Of a stretch of 64,000 nt of DNA, positions 48,419 through 58,125 are shown one piece after another (the first letter of the stretch is position 1; each line of letters begins with the position of its first letter). The notes under the pieces are model-generated. The model was given only the letters and a program-made list of their open reading frames with translations. It was not told the origin of the DNA and ran no database searches. The stretch covers positions 9,093,001-9,157,000 of the forward strand of contig NZ_CP117866.1 of assembly GCF_028736035.1 (NCBI RefSeq), written 5' to 3'. The DNA comes from Streptomyces sp. T12. GTDB taxonomy: Bacteria; Actinomycetota; Actinomycetes; Streptomycetales; Streptomycetaceae. The position numbers were made by a program, and so were the translations under genes.

Positions 48419-50572
48419 TCACCTCATGAACCGCCCCCCCAACAGCCCCGCCGCCCGAGCCCAGCGGTACTTCGCACCAAGCACGGCCACCGGCTTCTCG
48501 GTCGTGTACGGGTACGCCACGACCCCCCGCTCGTACAGGTACTGGCAGGCCTCCTCGACCTCGACGTCGCCCGCGAGCGACGCGACGACGGGCTTCTCTA
48601 TCCCGCGCTCCCGGAATTCGGCCACCACGCGCGCGGTGAGTTCCGCGAAGACCATCGGGGGAGTGACGATCGTGTGCCAGTAGCCCAGGACCAGCGCGTG
48701 GATGCGCGGATCCTCCAGACCGAGCCGGATCGTCGCCTCGTACGTCGACGGCGGCTCGCCCCCGGTGATGTCCACCGGGTTGCCCGCGGCCCCGAAGGGC
48801 GGGATGAACTTCCGGAAGGCCTCGTCCAGGTCCGGCGGGATCTCCATCAGGGAGAGGCCGTTGTCGGTCACGGCGTCCGACAGCAACACGCCGCTGCCGC
48901 CGGCCCCCGTGATGATCACGATGTTGTCGCCCTTGGGGGCCGGGAGCACCGGCAACGCGCGCGCGTACTCCAGCATTTCGTTCAGCCCGGGGGCCCGGAT
49001 GACGCCTGCCTGCTTCAGGATGTCCTCGTACACGGCGTCGTCGCCGGCGAGGGCCCCGGTATGCGAGCCTGCGGCCTTGGCGCCCGCCGCCGTCCGCCCC
49101 GCCTTGAGGACCACGACCGGCTTCTTCGGTACGGTCGCGCGCGCGGCCTCGACGAAGGCGCGCCCGTCCTTGAGGTCCTCCAGGTGCATCGCGATGCACT
49201 CGGTGTTCGGATCCTCGCCGAACCAGGTCAGCAGGTCGTCCTCGTCCAGGTCCGACTTGTTGCCGAGGCCCACGATCGCCGACACGCCCGTCTTCGTGGT
49301 CCGCGCGAAGCCCAGGATGGCCATGCCGATGCCGCCGGACTGCGAGGTCAGCGCCACCCCGCCCTTGACGTCGTACGGCGTGCAGAACGTGGCGCACAGG
49401 TCCTGCCACGTGGAGTAGTAGCCGTAGATGTTCGGGCCGAGGAGGCGGATGCCGTGCCGCTCGGCGATCTCCACGATCTCCGCCTGGAGTTCGTGCTCAC
49501 CGGTCTCCGCGAACCCGGAGGGGATCAGCACGGCGTTCGGGATCTTCTTGCGTCCCACCTCCTCCAGGGCCGAGGCCACGAACTTGGCGGGGATAGCGAA
49601 GACCGCCACATCCACCTCACCGGGAACGTCCGTGACACTCTTGTACGCCTTGCGGCCCAGAATGTCATCGGCCTTGGGGTTCACCGGTTGGATGTCCCCG
49701 GCGAAACCGCCGTCGATGAGGTTGCGCATCACCGAATTGCCGATCTTGCCCTGCTCGTTGGACGCCCCGATCACGGCGACCGACGACGGCTGCATCAGCC
49801 GGCGCATGGAGGTGAGGATCTCGTCGCGCGAGTAGCGGCGGCGCTGCTTCACCGGCGCTTCGGAGAGGATCACGCGGATGTCGGCGGCGACCGCGCCCTC
49901 CGCGGTGGCGATCACCGGGTTGAGGTCCACCTCGGCGATCTCCGGGAAGTCCGCGACCAGCTGCGACACCCGGCGGATCTGCTCGGCTATCGCCCACCGG
50001 TCCACGGCCGCCTGGCCACGCACCCCACGCAGGATCTCCGCCGCCCGGATCGAGTCCAGCATGGACAGCGCCTCGTCGGCACTCACGGGAGCGAGCCGGA
50101 AGGTGACGTCCTTGAGGACCTCGACGAGCACCCCGCCGAGCCCGAAGGCGACGACCTTCCCGAACGTCGGGTCGGTGACCGCGCCGACGATGACCTCCTG
50201 CCCCTGCGGGAGGAGTTCCTGGACCTGCACGCCCTCGATACGGGCATCTGCGTTGTACGCGCGCGCGTTGTCGATGATTTTGTGGAACGCGGAGCGTACG
50301 TCCGTCGCGCCCTCGACGCCCACGATCACTCCGCCGGCGTCGGTCTTGTGGAGGATGTCGGGCGAGACGATCTTCATGACGACCGGTCCGCCGAAGCGCG
50401 CCGCGTACGCCACCGCCTCGTCGACGTCGGTCGCGAGCTCCTCGCCCGGTACGGCGATCCCGTACGCATCGGCGATCACCTTGCCCTCGGGCGCGGTCAG
50501 CGCTGTGCGTCCGTCCGTCCGCACGGAGTCGAGGAGCGTGCGCACCCTCAGGACGCGGTCTTCGGCCATCAC
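48419..50572 (-). CDS. ADP-forming acyl-CoA synthetase (ATP-grasp first, one chain)
   Basis: A 717-residue NDP-forming acyl-CoA ligase with subunits fused in the order ATP-grasp (about 1-235), CoA-binding (about 265-360) and ligase domain. Family blocks are VVMKIVSPDILHKTDAGGV, SVAVIGASNEQGKIGNS and AGSHTGALAGDD, the last containing the conserved phosphohistidine-type site. It should make an acyl-CoA from a carboxylic acid with ATP, giving ADP and phosphate. In this operon the acid could be oxalate, formate or another 2-oxo/hydroxy acid; the sequence does not decide. Its stop-start contacts with frc are one base apart. Confidence 0.92.
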   Translation of the reverse strand: MMAEDRVLRVRTLLDSVRTDGRTALTAPEGKVIADAYGIAVPGEELATDVDEAVAYAARFGGPVVMKIVSPDILHKTDAGGVIVGVEGATDVRSAFHKIIDNARAYNADARIEGVQVQELLPQGQEVIVGAVTDPTFGKVVAFGLGGVLVEVLKDVTFRLAPVSADEALSMLDSIRAAEILRGVRGQAAVDRWAIAEQIRRVSQLVADFPEIAEVDLNPVIATAEGAVAADIRVILSEAPVKQRRRYSRDEILTSMRRLMQPSSVAVIGASNEQGKIGNSVMRNLIDGGFAGDIQPVNPKADDILGRKAYKSVTDVPGEVDVAVFAIPAKFVASALEEVGRKKIPNAVLIPSGFAETGEHELQAEIVEIAERHGIRLLGPNIYGYYSTWQDLCATFCTPYDVKGGVALTSQSGGIGMAILGFARTTKTGVSAIVGLGNKSDLDEDDLLTWFGEDPNTECIAMHLEDLKDGRAFVEAARATVPKKPVVVLKAGRTAAGAKAAGSHTGALAGDDAVYEDILKQAGVIRAPGLNEMLEYARALPVLPAPKGDNIVIITGAGGSGVLLSDAVTDNGLSLMEIPPDLDEAFRKFIPPFGAAGNPVDITGGEPPSTYEATIRLGLEDPRIHALVLGYWHTIVTPPMVFAELTARVVAEFRERGIEKPVVASLAGDVEVEEACQYLYERGVVAYPYTTEKPVAVLGAKYRWARAAGLLGGRFMR

Positions 50573-50573
50573 G

Positions 50574-51806
50574 TCAGATCACTCCGTTCGACTTGAGCAG
50601 GCGCAGCTCCTCGTCGCCGAGGCCGAGCTCGCCGATGTAGACCTGTTCGTTGTGCTCTCCGAGCAGTGGCGAACTGCTCACCTCGACGGGGGAGTCGGAG
50701 AGCTTCAGCGGACTCCCCACGGTCACGAACTCGCCCCGCTCGGGGTGCGGCACGGTGACGACCATCTCGTTGGCGACCAGCGAGGAGTCCTCGATGATCT
50801 CCTTGGTGGACAGGATCGGCCCGCACGGGATGTTGTGTGCGTTGAGCCGCTCCAGCACCTCCCACTTGGGCAGGGTCGAGGACCACTCCTCGATCAGCTG
50901 GAACATCTTGTTGAGCTTGGGCAGCCGGGCCTCCGGCGTCGCCCACTCGGGGTCGTCGGCGAGCTCGGGCCGGCCGATGAGCTCGCTGAGCGGCTGCCAG
51001 CCGACGGGCTGCACGATGACGTACACGTAGTCGTTCGGGCCGCCCGGCGCGCACTTGACCGCCCAGCCCGGCTGACCGCCACCGGACGCGTTTCCCGAGC
51101 GGGGAACTTCCGTGCCGAAGTCCTCGTTCGGATATTCAGCAAGCGGCCCGTGTGCCAGGCGCTGCTGGTCCCTCAGCTTCACCCGGCACAGGTTGAGTAC
51201 AGCGTGCTGCATGGCCACGTTGACCCGCTGCCCACGCCCGGTGTTCTCGCGCTGGAACAGCGCCGCGAGAATCCCCGCGACGGCGTGCACACCCGTCCCC
51301 GAGTCCCCGATCTGGGCTCCCGTCGCCAGCGGCGGCCCGTCCTCGAAACCGGTGGTCGACATCGACCCGCCCATGGCCTGCGCGACGACCTCGTACGCCT
51401 TGAAGTTGGTGTACGGGCCGTCACCGAACCCCTTGATGGAGGCATAGACGATACGCGGATTGATCTCCTGGATGCGGTCCCAGGTGAAGCCCATCCGGTC
51501 GACCGCGCCCGGTCCGAAGTTCTCGACCATGACGTCGGAGCGCCGGATCAGCTCGGTGAGGATCTCCTTGCCGCGCTCGGTCTTGGTGTTGAGGGTGATG
51601 CTCCGCTTGTTGCAGTTGAGCATCGTGAAGTAGAGGGAGTCGACGTCCGGGACGTCGCGCAACTGCTTGCGCGTGATGTCGCCGGTCGGCGCCTCCAGCT
51701 TGACGACGTCCGCGCCGAGCCAGGCGAGCAGCTGCGTCGCGGAGGGACCGGACTGGACGTGGGTCATGTCCAGGACGCGGATGCCTTCGAGAGCCTTGGT
51801 CGTCAC
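50574..51806 (-). CDS. frc: Formyl-CoA:oxalate CoA-transferase
   Basis: A 410-residue class III CoA-transferase. It is close to the Oxalobacter Frc along the whole chain: [44 protein letters not shown] and [10 protein letters not shown]. The catalytic Asp168 is in AQIGDSGTG, and the glycine loop is [11 protein letters not shown]. It should move CoA from formyl-CoA to oxalate, giving oxalyl-CoA and formate. Two active-site positions differ from Oxalobacter: Trp48 is Gln here, and the four-glycine loop has Ser in its first place. It lies between the TPP enzyme (9 bases) and the synthetase (1 base). Confidence 0.95.
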   Translation of the reverse strand: MTTKALEGIRVLDMTHVQSGPSATQLLAWLGADVVKLEAPTGDITRKQLRDVPDVDSLYFTMLNCNKRSITLNTKTERGKEILTELIRRSDVMVENFGPGAVDRMGFTWDRIQEINPRIVYASIKGFGDGPYTNFKAYEVVAQAMGGSMSTTGFEDGPPLATGAQIGDSGTGVHAVAGILAALFQRENTGRGQRVNVAMQHAVLNLCRVKLRDQQRLAHGPLAEYPNEDFGTEVPRSGNASGGGQPGWAVKCAPGGPNDYVYVIVQPVGWQPLSELIGRPELADDPEWATPEARLPKLNKMFQLIEEWSSTLPKWEVLERLNAHNIPCGPILSTKEIIEDSSLVANEMVVTVPHPERGEFVTVGSPLKLSDSPVEVSSSPLLGEHNEQVYIGELGLGDEELRLLKSNGVI

Positions 51807-51815
51807 CGGGTCACC

Positions 51816-53498
51816 TCACTTGTACATGGTCTGGTTCATGGTTCCGGGGGCGTACGCGTCGGGGTCGACCCAGACGTTGATCAGCGACGGCTTCCCGGAC
51901 TCGCGGGCGCGCCGCAGCGCGGGGCCGATGTCGGCGGGGTCACGGACCTCCTCGCCGTAACCGCCCAGCATCTGCGCGAACTTGTCGTAGTGGACGTCGC
52001 CGAGTGTGTTGCCGACCCGCTCGCGCTCCAGGCCGTACTTCTGGGCCTGGCCGTAGCGGATCTGGTTCATGGAGGAGTTGTTGCCGACGATGCCGACGAA
52101 GGGGAGGTTGTAGCGGACGAGAGTCTCGAAGTCCCAGCCGGTGAGGGAGAAGGCCCCGTCGCCGAAGAGCGCGACGACCTCCTTGTCGGGCCGCGCCTGC
52201 TTGGCCGCGAGCACGAACGGCACCCCGACGCCGAGCGTGCCCAGCGGGCCCGGGTCCATCCAGTGGCCCGGCGACTTGGGCTGCACGACCTGTCCGGAGA
52301 AGGTGACGATGTCGCCGCCGTCGCCGATGTAGATCGAGTCCTCGGTGAGGAAGTCGTTGATCTCGTTGACCAGCCGGTACGGGTGGATCGGTGAGGCGTT
52401 TGACTTCAGGCTCGGCAGCCGCTTCTCCAGAGCGGTCTGTTCGGCTGCGCGCAGCTCGTCGAGCCACTCCTTGCGCTTGGACGCGCCCCCGTTGACGCGT
52501 CCGGAGGCGGCCTCGGACACCGACTTCAGCACCAGCCCGGCGTCGCCCACGATCCCGAGGTCGATGTCGCGGTTCTTGCCGACCGTGCGGTAGTCGAGGT
52601 CGATCTGTACGACCGTCGCGTCCGGTGACAGCCGCTTGCCGTAGCCCATGCGGAAGTCGAAGGGCGTGCCGACGATGACGATGACGTCGGCGTTGGAGAA
52701 GGCGTACCGGCGCGACAGCTGGAAGTGGTGCGGGTCGCCCGGCGGGAGCGTGCCGCGGCCGGCGCCGTTCATGTAGGCGGGGATGTTGAGGGTGCGCACG
52801 AGTTCGATGGCCGCCTCGGTACCGCGTGTCGTCCACACCTGGCTGCCGAGCAGGATGGCCGGCTTCTCGGCGTGCACCAGGAGGTCGGCGAGCTTCTCGA
52901 CGGCCTCGGGGTCACCGGCCGAGCGGGTGGAGGCACGGTAGGCGCCCTCCTTGGGCACGCGCGCCTTGCTCACCGGCACCTTGGCGTCGAGGACGTCGCG
53001 CGGGATCTCCAGGAAGGAGGGCCCGGGCGCGCCGTGGTAGCACTCGCGGAACGCCATCGACACCATGTCCGCCGCGCGTGCCGTGTCCGGCACGGCCGCC
53101 GCGAACTTGGTGATCGGCGTCATCATGTCGACGTGCGGCAGGTCCTGGAGGGACCCCATCTTGTGCTGGGTGAGGGCGCCCTGGCCGCCGATGAGCAGCA
53201 TCGGGGACTCGGCGCGGAAGGCGTTGGCGACGCCGGTGACGGCGTCGGTGGTGCCGGGGCCCGCGGTGACGACCGCGCAACCGGGCTTGCCGGTGATACG
53301 GGCGTAACCGTCGGCGGCATGGGCGGCGACCTGCTCGTGGCGGACGTCGACGACCTCGATGCCCTCGTCGACGCAGCCGTCGTAGATGTCGATGATGTGG
53401 CCGCCGCACAAGGTGTAGATGCGGTCGACCCCCTCGGCCTTCAGCGCCTTGGCAACGAGATGACCACCGGAAATGACGTCCTGGGTGTCGTCGGGCAT
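51816..53498 (-). CDS. TPP-dependent enzyme, probable oxalyl-CoA decarboxylase or hydroxyacyl-CoA lyase
   Basis: A 560-residue thiamine-diphosphate enzyme of the acetolactate synthase-like fold. Glu55 ([18 protein letters not shown]) should activate TPP, and the TPP/Mg motif is [15 protein letters not shown] ending in VGNN. Position next to frc predicts oxalyl-CoA decarboxylation to formyl-CoA and CO2. However, the YEEMDQ-type block of known oxalyl-CoA decarboxylases is absent; [13 protein letters not shown] stands there, more like acetolactate synthase or 2-hydroxyacyl-CoA lyase. So the exact reaction is uncertain. The ATG at 53498 (MPDDTQ) is chosen over upstream starts. It heads the five-gene leftward operon. 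Confidence 0.82.
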   Translation of the reverse strand: MPDDTQDVISGGHLVAKALKAEGVDRIYTLCGGHIIDIYDGCVDEGIEVVDVRHEQVAAHAADGYARITGKPGCAVVTAGPGTTDAVTGVANAFRAESPMLLIGGQGALTQHKMGSLQDLPHVDMMTPITKFAAAVPDTARAADMVSMAFRECYHGAPGPSFLEIPRDVLDAKVPVSKARVPKEGAYRASTRSAGDPEAVEKLADLLVHAEKPAILLGSQVWTTRGTEAAIELVRTLNIPAYMNGAGRGTLPPGDPHHFQLSRRYAFSNADVIVIVGTPFDFRMGYGKRLSPDATVVQIDLDYRTVGKNRDIDLGIVGDAGLVLKSVSEAASGRVNGGASKRKEWLDELRAAEQTALEKRLPSLKSNASPIHPYRLVNEINDFLTEDSIYIGDGGDIVTFSGQVVQPKSPGHWMDPGPLGTLGVGVPFVLAAKQARPDKEVVALFGDGAFSLTGWDFETLVRYNLPFVGIVGNNSSMNQIRYGQAQKYGLERERVGNTLGDVHYDKFAQMLGGYGEEVRDPADIGPALRRARESGKPSLINVWVDPDAYAPGTMNQTMYK

Positions 53499-53545
53499 GG
53501 CGAAGTCCTGTCCCTTCGTAGGGGGTTGGAAGGCTCTCGCGGTAC

Positions 53546-53573
53546 ATTGCATACAGTCGACGAATACTGTATG
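53546..53573. promoter_or_regulatory. Operator-like palindrome between the TPP enzyme and sucC
   Basis: CATACAGT (53550-53557) and ACTGTATG (53566-53573) form a perfect 8-bp inverted repeat with an 8-base spacer in the 144-base divergent promoter region. Its left part, ATTGCATACAGT (53546-53557), matches ATTGTCTACAGT of the fdh/OFA promoter at 10 of 12 positions. This supports a common regulator, probably the FCD-type GntR, for both loci. Confidence 0.7.
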
Positions 53574-53642
53574 AACCTTGTTATCCCGCATCCGGTGGGT
53601 GGTGTCCAGGGGGCGTGCGGCACTTTTGAGTCAGGAGCCGGA

Positions 53643-54776
53643 ATGGACCTGTACGAACACCAGGCAAGGGAACTCTTCGAGGAACACGGCATCTTGGTGC
53701 CGAGGGCAGAGGTGACGGACTCACCCAAGAAAGCCCGCGAGATTGCACGTCGGCTCGGCGGCCAGGTCGTGGTGAAAGCGCAGGTGAAGACCGGTGGCCG
53801 CGGCAAGGCGGGCGGGGTGAAGATCGCCGCGGACCCCGCAGCTGCCGAGCTCACGGCACGTCAGATCCTCGGCATGGACATCAAGGGCCACACGGTCGGC
53901 AAGGTGATGCTGGCCCAACCCGTGGACATCGAGACCGAGTTCTATGTGTCCTACGTACTCGACCGCGCGGCCGGCCGCTTCCTCGCGATCGCCTCGGCCG
54001 AAGGCGGCATGGAGATCGAGGAGGTCGCGGCCGGTCGGCCTGAGGCAGTGGCCCGTATCCCCATCGACCCGGCCGAGGGCGTCACCTCCGCGAAAGCGGG
54101 CGAGATCGCCGCAGCGGCCGGACTGCCGCCGCAGACCGTCGACGTGCTCGTGCGGCTGTGGGAGGTGCTGGTCCGCGAGGACGCCCTCCTCGTCGAGGTG
54201 AATCCGCTCGTCCGCACCAAGCAGGGACAGATCCTCGCCCTCGACGGCAAGGTCAGCCTCGACGACAACGCCCGCTTCCGGCAGGCCCGTTGGGGCGCCG
54301 ACGGCGTGGAGCACGACGACGCACTGGAGGCGGCGGCCGCCGCCAAGGGCCTCAACTACGTCAAGCTCGACGGCGAGGTGGGCATCATCGGCAACGGCGC
54401 CGGCCTCGTCATGTCGACCCTCGACGTCGTCGCGGGCTGCGGCGCCCGCCCCGCCAACTTCCTCGACATCGGCGGCGGCGCATCGGCCCAGATCATGGCT
54501 GACGGACTGTCGGTCATCCTCTCCGACCCGGCCGTGAAGTCGGTCTTCGTCAACGTCTTCGGCGGGATCACCGCCTGCGACGCGGTCGCCGACGGCATCG
54601 TGCAGGCCCTGGACACCGTCCAGTTGACCAAGCCGCTCGTCGTACGCCTCGACGGCAACAACGCCTCCCGCGGCCGAGCCATCCTCGACGACCGCGCCCA
54701 CCCCTTGGTCCAGCAGGCCACCACCATGGACGGCGCCGCGCTGCGGGCCGCCCAACTCGCCGCCGCCGCAGCCTGA
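53643..54776 (+). CDS. sucC: Succinyl-CoA synthetase beta subunit paralogue
   Basis: A 377-residue ATP-grasp subunit. It begins [17 protein letters not shown], and has [19 protein letters not shown], the ATP side EVNPLV, and [11 protein letters not shown] and [12 protein letters not shown] at the subunit interface. AGGAG precedes the ATG at 53643. Together with sucD it should interconvert an acid and its CoA thioester. Being in a divergent pair with the oxalate operon, not in a TCA-cycle context, it may be a second, specialised copy. Confidence 0.93.
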   Translation: MDLYEHQARELFEEHGILVPRAEVTDSPKKAREIARRLGGQVVVKAQVKTGGRGKAGGVKIAADPAAAELTARQILGMDIKGHTVGKVMLAQPVDIETEFYVSYVLDRAAGRFLAIASAEGGMEIEEVAAGRPEAVARIPIDPAEGVTSAKAGEIAAAAGLPPQTVDVLVRLWEVLVREDALLVEVNPLVRTKQGQILALDGKVSLDDNARFRQARWGADGVEHDDALEAAAAAKGLNYVKLDGEVGIIGNGAGLVMSTLDVVAGCGARPANFLDIGGGASAQIMADGLSVILSDPAVKSVFVNVFGGITACDAVADGIVQALDTVQLTKPLVVRLDGNNASRGRAILDDRAHPLVQQATTMDGAALRAAQLAAAAA

Positions 54777-54790
54777 GGAGACACGACGAC

Positions 54791-55708
54791 ATGGCCATCT
54801 ACCTCACCAAGGAGAGCAAGGTCCTCGTCCAGGGCATGACCGGCGGCGAGGGCATGAAGCACACCCGGCGCATGCTCGCCGCCGGCACGAACATCGTCGG
54901 CGGCGTCAACCCGCGCAAGGCCGGACGCACCGTCGACTTCGACGTCCCCCAGTGCCTCAAGGGCCTGGGAGGTACCCCCATCGCCGTCCCCGTCTTCGGC
55001 TCGGTCGCCGACGGCATGCGCGCGACCGGCGCCGACGTGACCGTCGTCTTCGTGCCGCCCGCCTTCGCCAAGGCGGCCGTCGTCGAGGCCGCCGACGCCG
55101 GCATCGGACTCGCCGTCGTGATCACCGAGGGCATCCCGGTCCACGACTCCGTCGCCTTCACCTCCTATGCGAAGGCGCGCGGCACCCGCGTCATCGGCCC
55201 CAACTGCCCCGGCCTGATCACCCCCGGCCAGTCCAACGCGGGCATCATCCCGCCCGACATCACCAAGCCCGGCCGCATCGGCCTGGTCTCCAAGTCCGGC
55301 ACGCTCACCTACCAACTCATGTACGAACTCCGCGACATCGGCTTCTCGACCTGCGTCGGCATCGGCGGCGACCCGGTCGTCGGCACGACCCACATCGACT
55401 GCCTGGCCGACTTCCAGGACGACCCCGACACCGAACTCATCGTCCTCATCGGGGAGATCGGCGGCGACGCCGAGGAACGCGCGGCCGCGTACATCCGCGA
55501 CCACGTCACCAAGCCCGTCGTCGGCTACATCGCCGGATTCACCGCGCCCGAGGGCAAGACGATGGGACACGCGGGCGCGATCGTGTCCGGCTCGTCCGGT
55601 ACGGCGGCGGCGAAGAAGAAGGCGCTGGAGGCCGTAGGGGTGCGGGTCGGAGACACGCCCACCGAGACCGCCCGCCTGGTGCTGGACCACCTGGAAATCG
55701 AGGCGTGA
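54791..55708 (+). CDS. sucD: Succinyl-CoA synthetase alpha subunit paralogue
   Basis: A 305-residue CoA-binding subunit. The Rossmann part has [18 protein letters not shown], the CoA-binding loop [13 protein letters not shown] and [13 protein letters not shown]. The phosphohistidine is in [16 protein letters not shown] near residue 255. It follows sucC after 14 bases. The complex should form or split an acyl-CoA with ATP or GTP; succinate is the usual acid, but a related diacid is possible in this setting. Confidence 0.93.
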   Translation: MAIYLTKESKVLVQGMTGGEGMKHTRRMLAAGTNIVGGVNPRKAGRTVDFDVPQCLKGLGGTPIAVPVFGSVADGMRATGADVTVVFVPPAFAKAAVVEAADAGIGLAVVITEGIPVHDSVAFTSYAKARGTRVIGPNCPGLITPGQSNAGIIPPDITKPGRIGLVSKSGTLTYQLMYELRDIGFSTCVGIGGDPVVGTTHIDCLADFQDDPDTELIVLIGEIGGDAEERAAAYIRDHVTKPVVGYIAGFTAPEGKTMGHAGAIVSGSSGTAAAKKKALEAVGVRVGDTPTETARLVLDHLEIEA

Positions 55709-55873
55709 TGTCACTCATAGTTGACACGAGGTTACTTTCAGGAGTTCCCGGGCGTCGCTAGCGTCCGCCGTAGCCATGTACGACCGCCCGCCCGTCTCCC
55801 TCCACCGCCCTTCCAAGGACGGGCCCCGCGGGCCCCTATTTCTCTCGACTGTGCACCGAGAGCGGAGAACCCG

Positions 55874-57415
55874 ATGGCAACCACCCTCACCCTCAAATCA
55901 GGCACCTCCTGGGCCGACGCCTGGCAGCGCTGCCTCACGGTCGCCCCGGAAGCCTTCCGGGACGACCGCGTCCTCAACCTCTGGAACTCCACCTGGCAGG
56001 CGGACGGCCGTGCGCTGCCCGCCACCAGCCCCGTCGACGGCAGCCCGATCGCCGGCCCGCCGCGCCTGGACCGGGCCACCGCCCACCAGGCCGTACGCGC
56101 CTCACTCGACCAGCACCGCGCCTGGCGGCACATCCAGCTTGACGAGCGCCGCGCCCGCGTCGCGGCCACGCTCGACGCCCTGACCCAGCACCGGGATCTG
56201 CTCGCGCTGCTCCTCGTCTGGGAGATCGGCAAGCCCTGGCGGCTGGCCCAGGCGGACGTCGACCGAGCCATCGACGGCGTGCGCTGGTACGTCGACGGCA
56301 TCGAGCCGATGGTCGCAGGCCGGGCCCCGCTGGACGGGCCGGTATCCAACATCGCGAGCTGGAACTACCCGATGAGCGTGCTCGTTCACGCAGTGTTGGT
56401 ACAAGCACTGGCAGGCAACGCGGTCATCGCCAAGACCCCGACCGACGGCGGTGTCGCCTGTCTGACCCTGGCCTGTGCGCTCGCCGCCCGCGAGGGAATT
56501 CCCGTCACCCTCGTCAGCGGCAGCGGAGGCGAGCTGTCGGAGGCGCTGGTGCGGGCGCCCGAGATCGGCTGCGTCTCCTTCGTCGGCGGCCGCGACACCG
56601 GTGCCGCGGTGGCCACGGCCGTCGCCGACCTCGGCAAACGACACATACTCGAACAGGAAGGACTGAACACCTGGGGCATCTGGAACCACACGGACTGGGA
56701 CGCGCTCACGGCGGTCATCCCGAAACTCTTCGACTACGGCAAACAACGCTGCACGGCGTACCCGCGCTTCGTCGTCCAGCGTGAGCTGTTCGACGAGTTC
56801 CTGGCGGCGTACCTCCCGGCGGTGCACACGCTGAGGGTCGGCCACCCCTTGGCGGTCGAGAAACGGGACGACACGTACCCGCAGCTGGACTTCGGGCCGG
56901 TGATCAACGCGGCCAAGGCGAAGGAACTCCAGGACCAGGTCGCCGAGGCGATCGACCGCGGCGCCGTCCCGCTGCACCGGGGCCGGCTGTCGGACGCCCG
57001 ATTCCTGCCCGGCCAGGACACCTCGGCGTACGTCCAGCCGGTCACCCTGCTGAATCCGCCGCCGTCCTCCCCGCTCCATCACGCGGAGCCGTTCGGCCCG
57101 GTCGACACGATCGTCCTGGTCGACACGGAGGCGGAGCTGCTGGCGGCGATGAACGCGTCCAACGGCGCGCTCGTCGCCACGTTGTCCACGGACGACCGGG
57201 AGACATACGACCGCCTGGCCCCGCAGATCCGCGCGTTCAAGGTCGGCCACGGCAAACCGCGCTCCCGCGGCGACCGCGACGAGCTGTTCGGCGGCTTCGG
57301 CGCGTCCTGGAGCGGGGCGTTCGTCGGCGGTGAGCTGCTGGTGCGCGCGGTGACACAGGGGCCGACGGGCGAGCGGCTGGCCGGGAACTTCCCGGACTAC
57401 CACCTCATGCCGTGA
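55874..57415 (+). CDS. Aldehyde dehydrogenase family protein
   Basis: A 513-residue NAD(P)-dependent aldehyde dehydrogenase-like enzyme. The nucleophile is the Cys in YGKQRCTAYPR and the general-base Glu lies in LEQEGLNTW. ASWNYPMSVLVHA and NAVIAKTPTDGG form the cofactor site, and FGPVDTIVLVD the C-terminal block. I choose the ATG at 55874. The 165 bases after sucD include no terminator I can see, so it may be cotranscribed. Its aldehyde is unknown; glyoxylate-type or formyl-type substrates would fit the neighbours, but this is inference. Confidence 0.88.
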   Translation: MATTLTLKSGTSWADAWQRCLTVAPEAFRDDRVLNLWNSTWQADGRALPATSPVDGSPIAGPPRLDRATAHQAVRASLDQHRAWRHIQLDERRARVAATLDALTQHRDLLALLLVWEIGKPWRLAQADVDRAIDGVRWYVDGIEPMVAGRAPLDGPVSNIASWNYPMSVLVHAVLVQALAGNAVIAKTPTDGGVACLTLACALAAREGIPVTLVSGSGGELSEALVRAPEIGCVSFVGGRDTGAAVATAVADLGKRHILEQEGLNTWGIWNHTDWDALTAVIPKLFDYGKQRCTAYPRFVVQRELFDEFLAAYLPAVHTLRVGHPLAVEKRDDTYPQLDFGPVINAAKAKELQDQVAEAIDRGAVPLHRGRLSDARFLPGQDTSAYVQPVTLLNPPPSSPLHHAEPFGPVDTIVLVDTEAELLAAMNASNGALVATLSTDDRETYDRLAPQIRAFKVGHGKPRSRGDRDELFGGFGASWSGAFVGGELLVRAVTQGPTGERLAGNFPDYHLMP

Positions 57416-57505
57416 CGGGACCCTTCACGCCGTGACGTGATCGTTCGCGCCGTGACGGGATCTGTCATGTCGTGACGATCGCTCGCGCCGTGACGGGATC
57501 CGGTG
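57409..57505. repeat. Degenerate 18-20 bp tandem repeat after the aldehyde dehydrogenase
   Basis: Five imperfect units with core GCCGTGACGGGATC begin near 57409, 57429, 57449, 57469 and 57487. The first contains the stop codon of the aldehyde dehydrogenase gene. The rest of the 310 bases up to the tRNA hold no gene I can support. Confidence 0.7.
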
Positions 57506-57725
57506 GCGCCCGCTTCGCAGGGGCGCTGCCGGCCGATCTCGTCCGTGCGTGATCATGGGATCACGCGAGGTGAGGCCCCTCGAACAGCGTCTCCTCCCGG
57601 CTCGCGTCGCGTGCCGCCGAGCTGCCGTCCGACGGACGGATATGCACGTGAAAGGCACTCCGAAACCTTGGTATTGTTGTCCATGTCGCCGCGGGGAAGA
57701 CCCCCGGCAAGGCGGCAGACACCTA

Positions 57726-57810
57726 GTCCGGGTGGCGGAATGGCAGACGCGCTAGCTTGAGGTGCTAGTGCCCTTTATCGGGCGTGGGGGTTCAAGTCCC
57801 CCCTCGGACA
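57726..57810 (+). tRNA. tRNA-Leu(GAG)
   Basis: An 85-base class II tRNA. The acceptor stem GTCCGGG pairs with CTCGGAC with one G-U pair; the anticodon stem CTAGC/GCTAG (57752-57768) encloses the loop TTGAGGT with anticodon GAG at 57759-57761; there is a long variable arm, and a T-stem GGGGG/CCCCC with TTCAAGT. The CCA end is not encoded. It reads CUC and CUU leucine codons. Confidence 0.96.
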
Positions 57811-57828
57811 CAGATAGCAGATCATCTG

Positions 57829-57875
57829 CAGCTCATGCGGGTCGAGGGTTACCTCGGTCCGCATGAGCTGTTTTT
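57829..57875 (+). terminator. Intrinsic terminator of the tRNA-Leu
   Basis: CAGCTCATGCGG (57829-57840) and CCGCATGAGCTG (57859-57870) form a perfect 12-bp stem. The loop itself contains a CGAGG/CCTCG stem with a GTTA loop. TTTTT follows at 57871. It begins 18 bases after the tRNA. Confidence 0.93.
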
Positions 57876-58125
57876 GTGGGGTGCGTCCAATGCCGCCGCC
57901 CCTTCAAATCAGCGGGCGGCCGGTTCGTGGGGCGGCGTTCTGGGAGATGGCCCGCGTCCGGGCACTCGTTCAGCGGTTGACGCATGCGCCGGACGTCGCC
58001 CCGGTCGCGGGTGGTCGGGGCGGCTCCCGGCAAATGGGTGGAGAGGTGGAGATACTTCGTATGGCGTCGTCGGAGTGTCCGGGGCGCGCTGCGTCATGGA
58101 GGCCGCGTTCGGCCGGGTAGGAGCG

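Noticed and set aside
46917..49409. Apparent fusion of an OFA transporter with an 830-residue frame
   Set aside because: The extra N-terminal 370 residues are a shifted-frame reading of the synthetase gene. A GTG with a ribosome site at 48302 gives a normal-length transporter.
48308..50596. 762-residue rightward frame opposite the acyl-CoA synthetase
   Set aside because: Its residues are Arg/His/Asp-rich mirror sequence without family motifs. The leftward synthetase is complete and motif-rich.
57726..58125. Possible integration site for a mobile element at the tRNA-Leu
   Set aside because: No integrase, no repeated tRNA 3' end and no change in composition downstream; a normal terminator and a conserved-type lanthipeptide locus follow.
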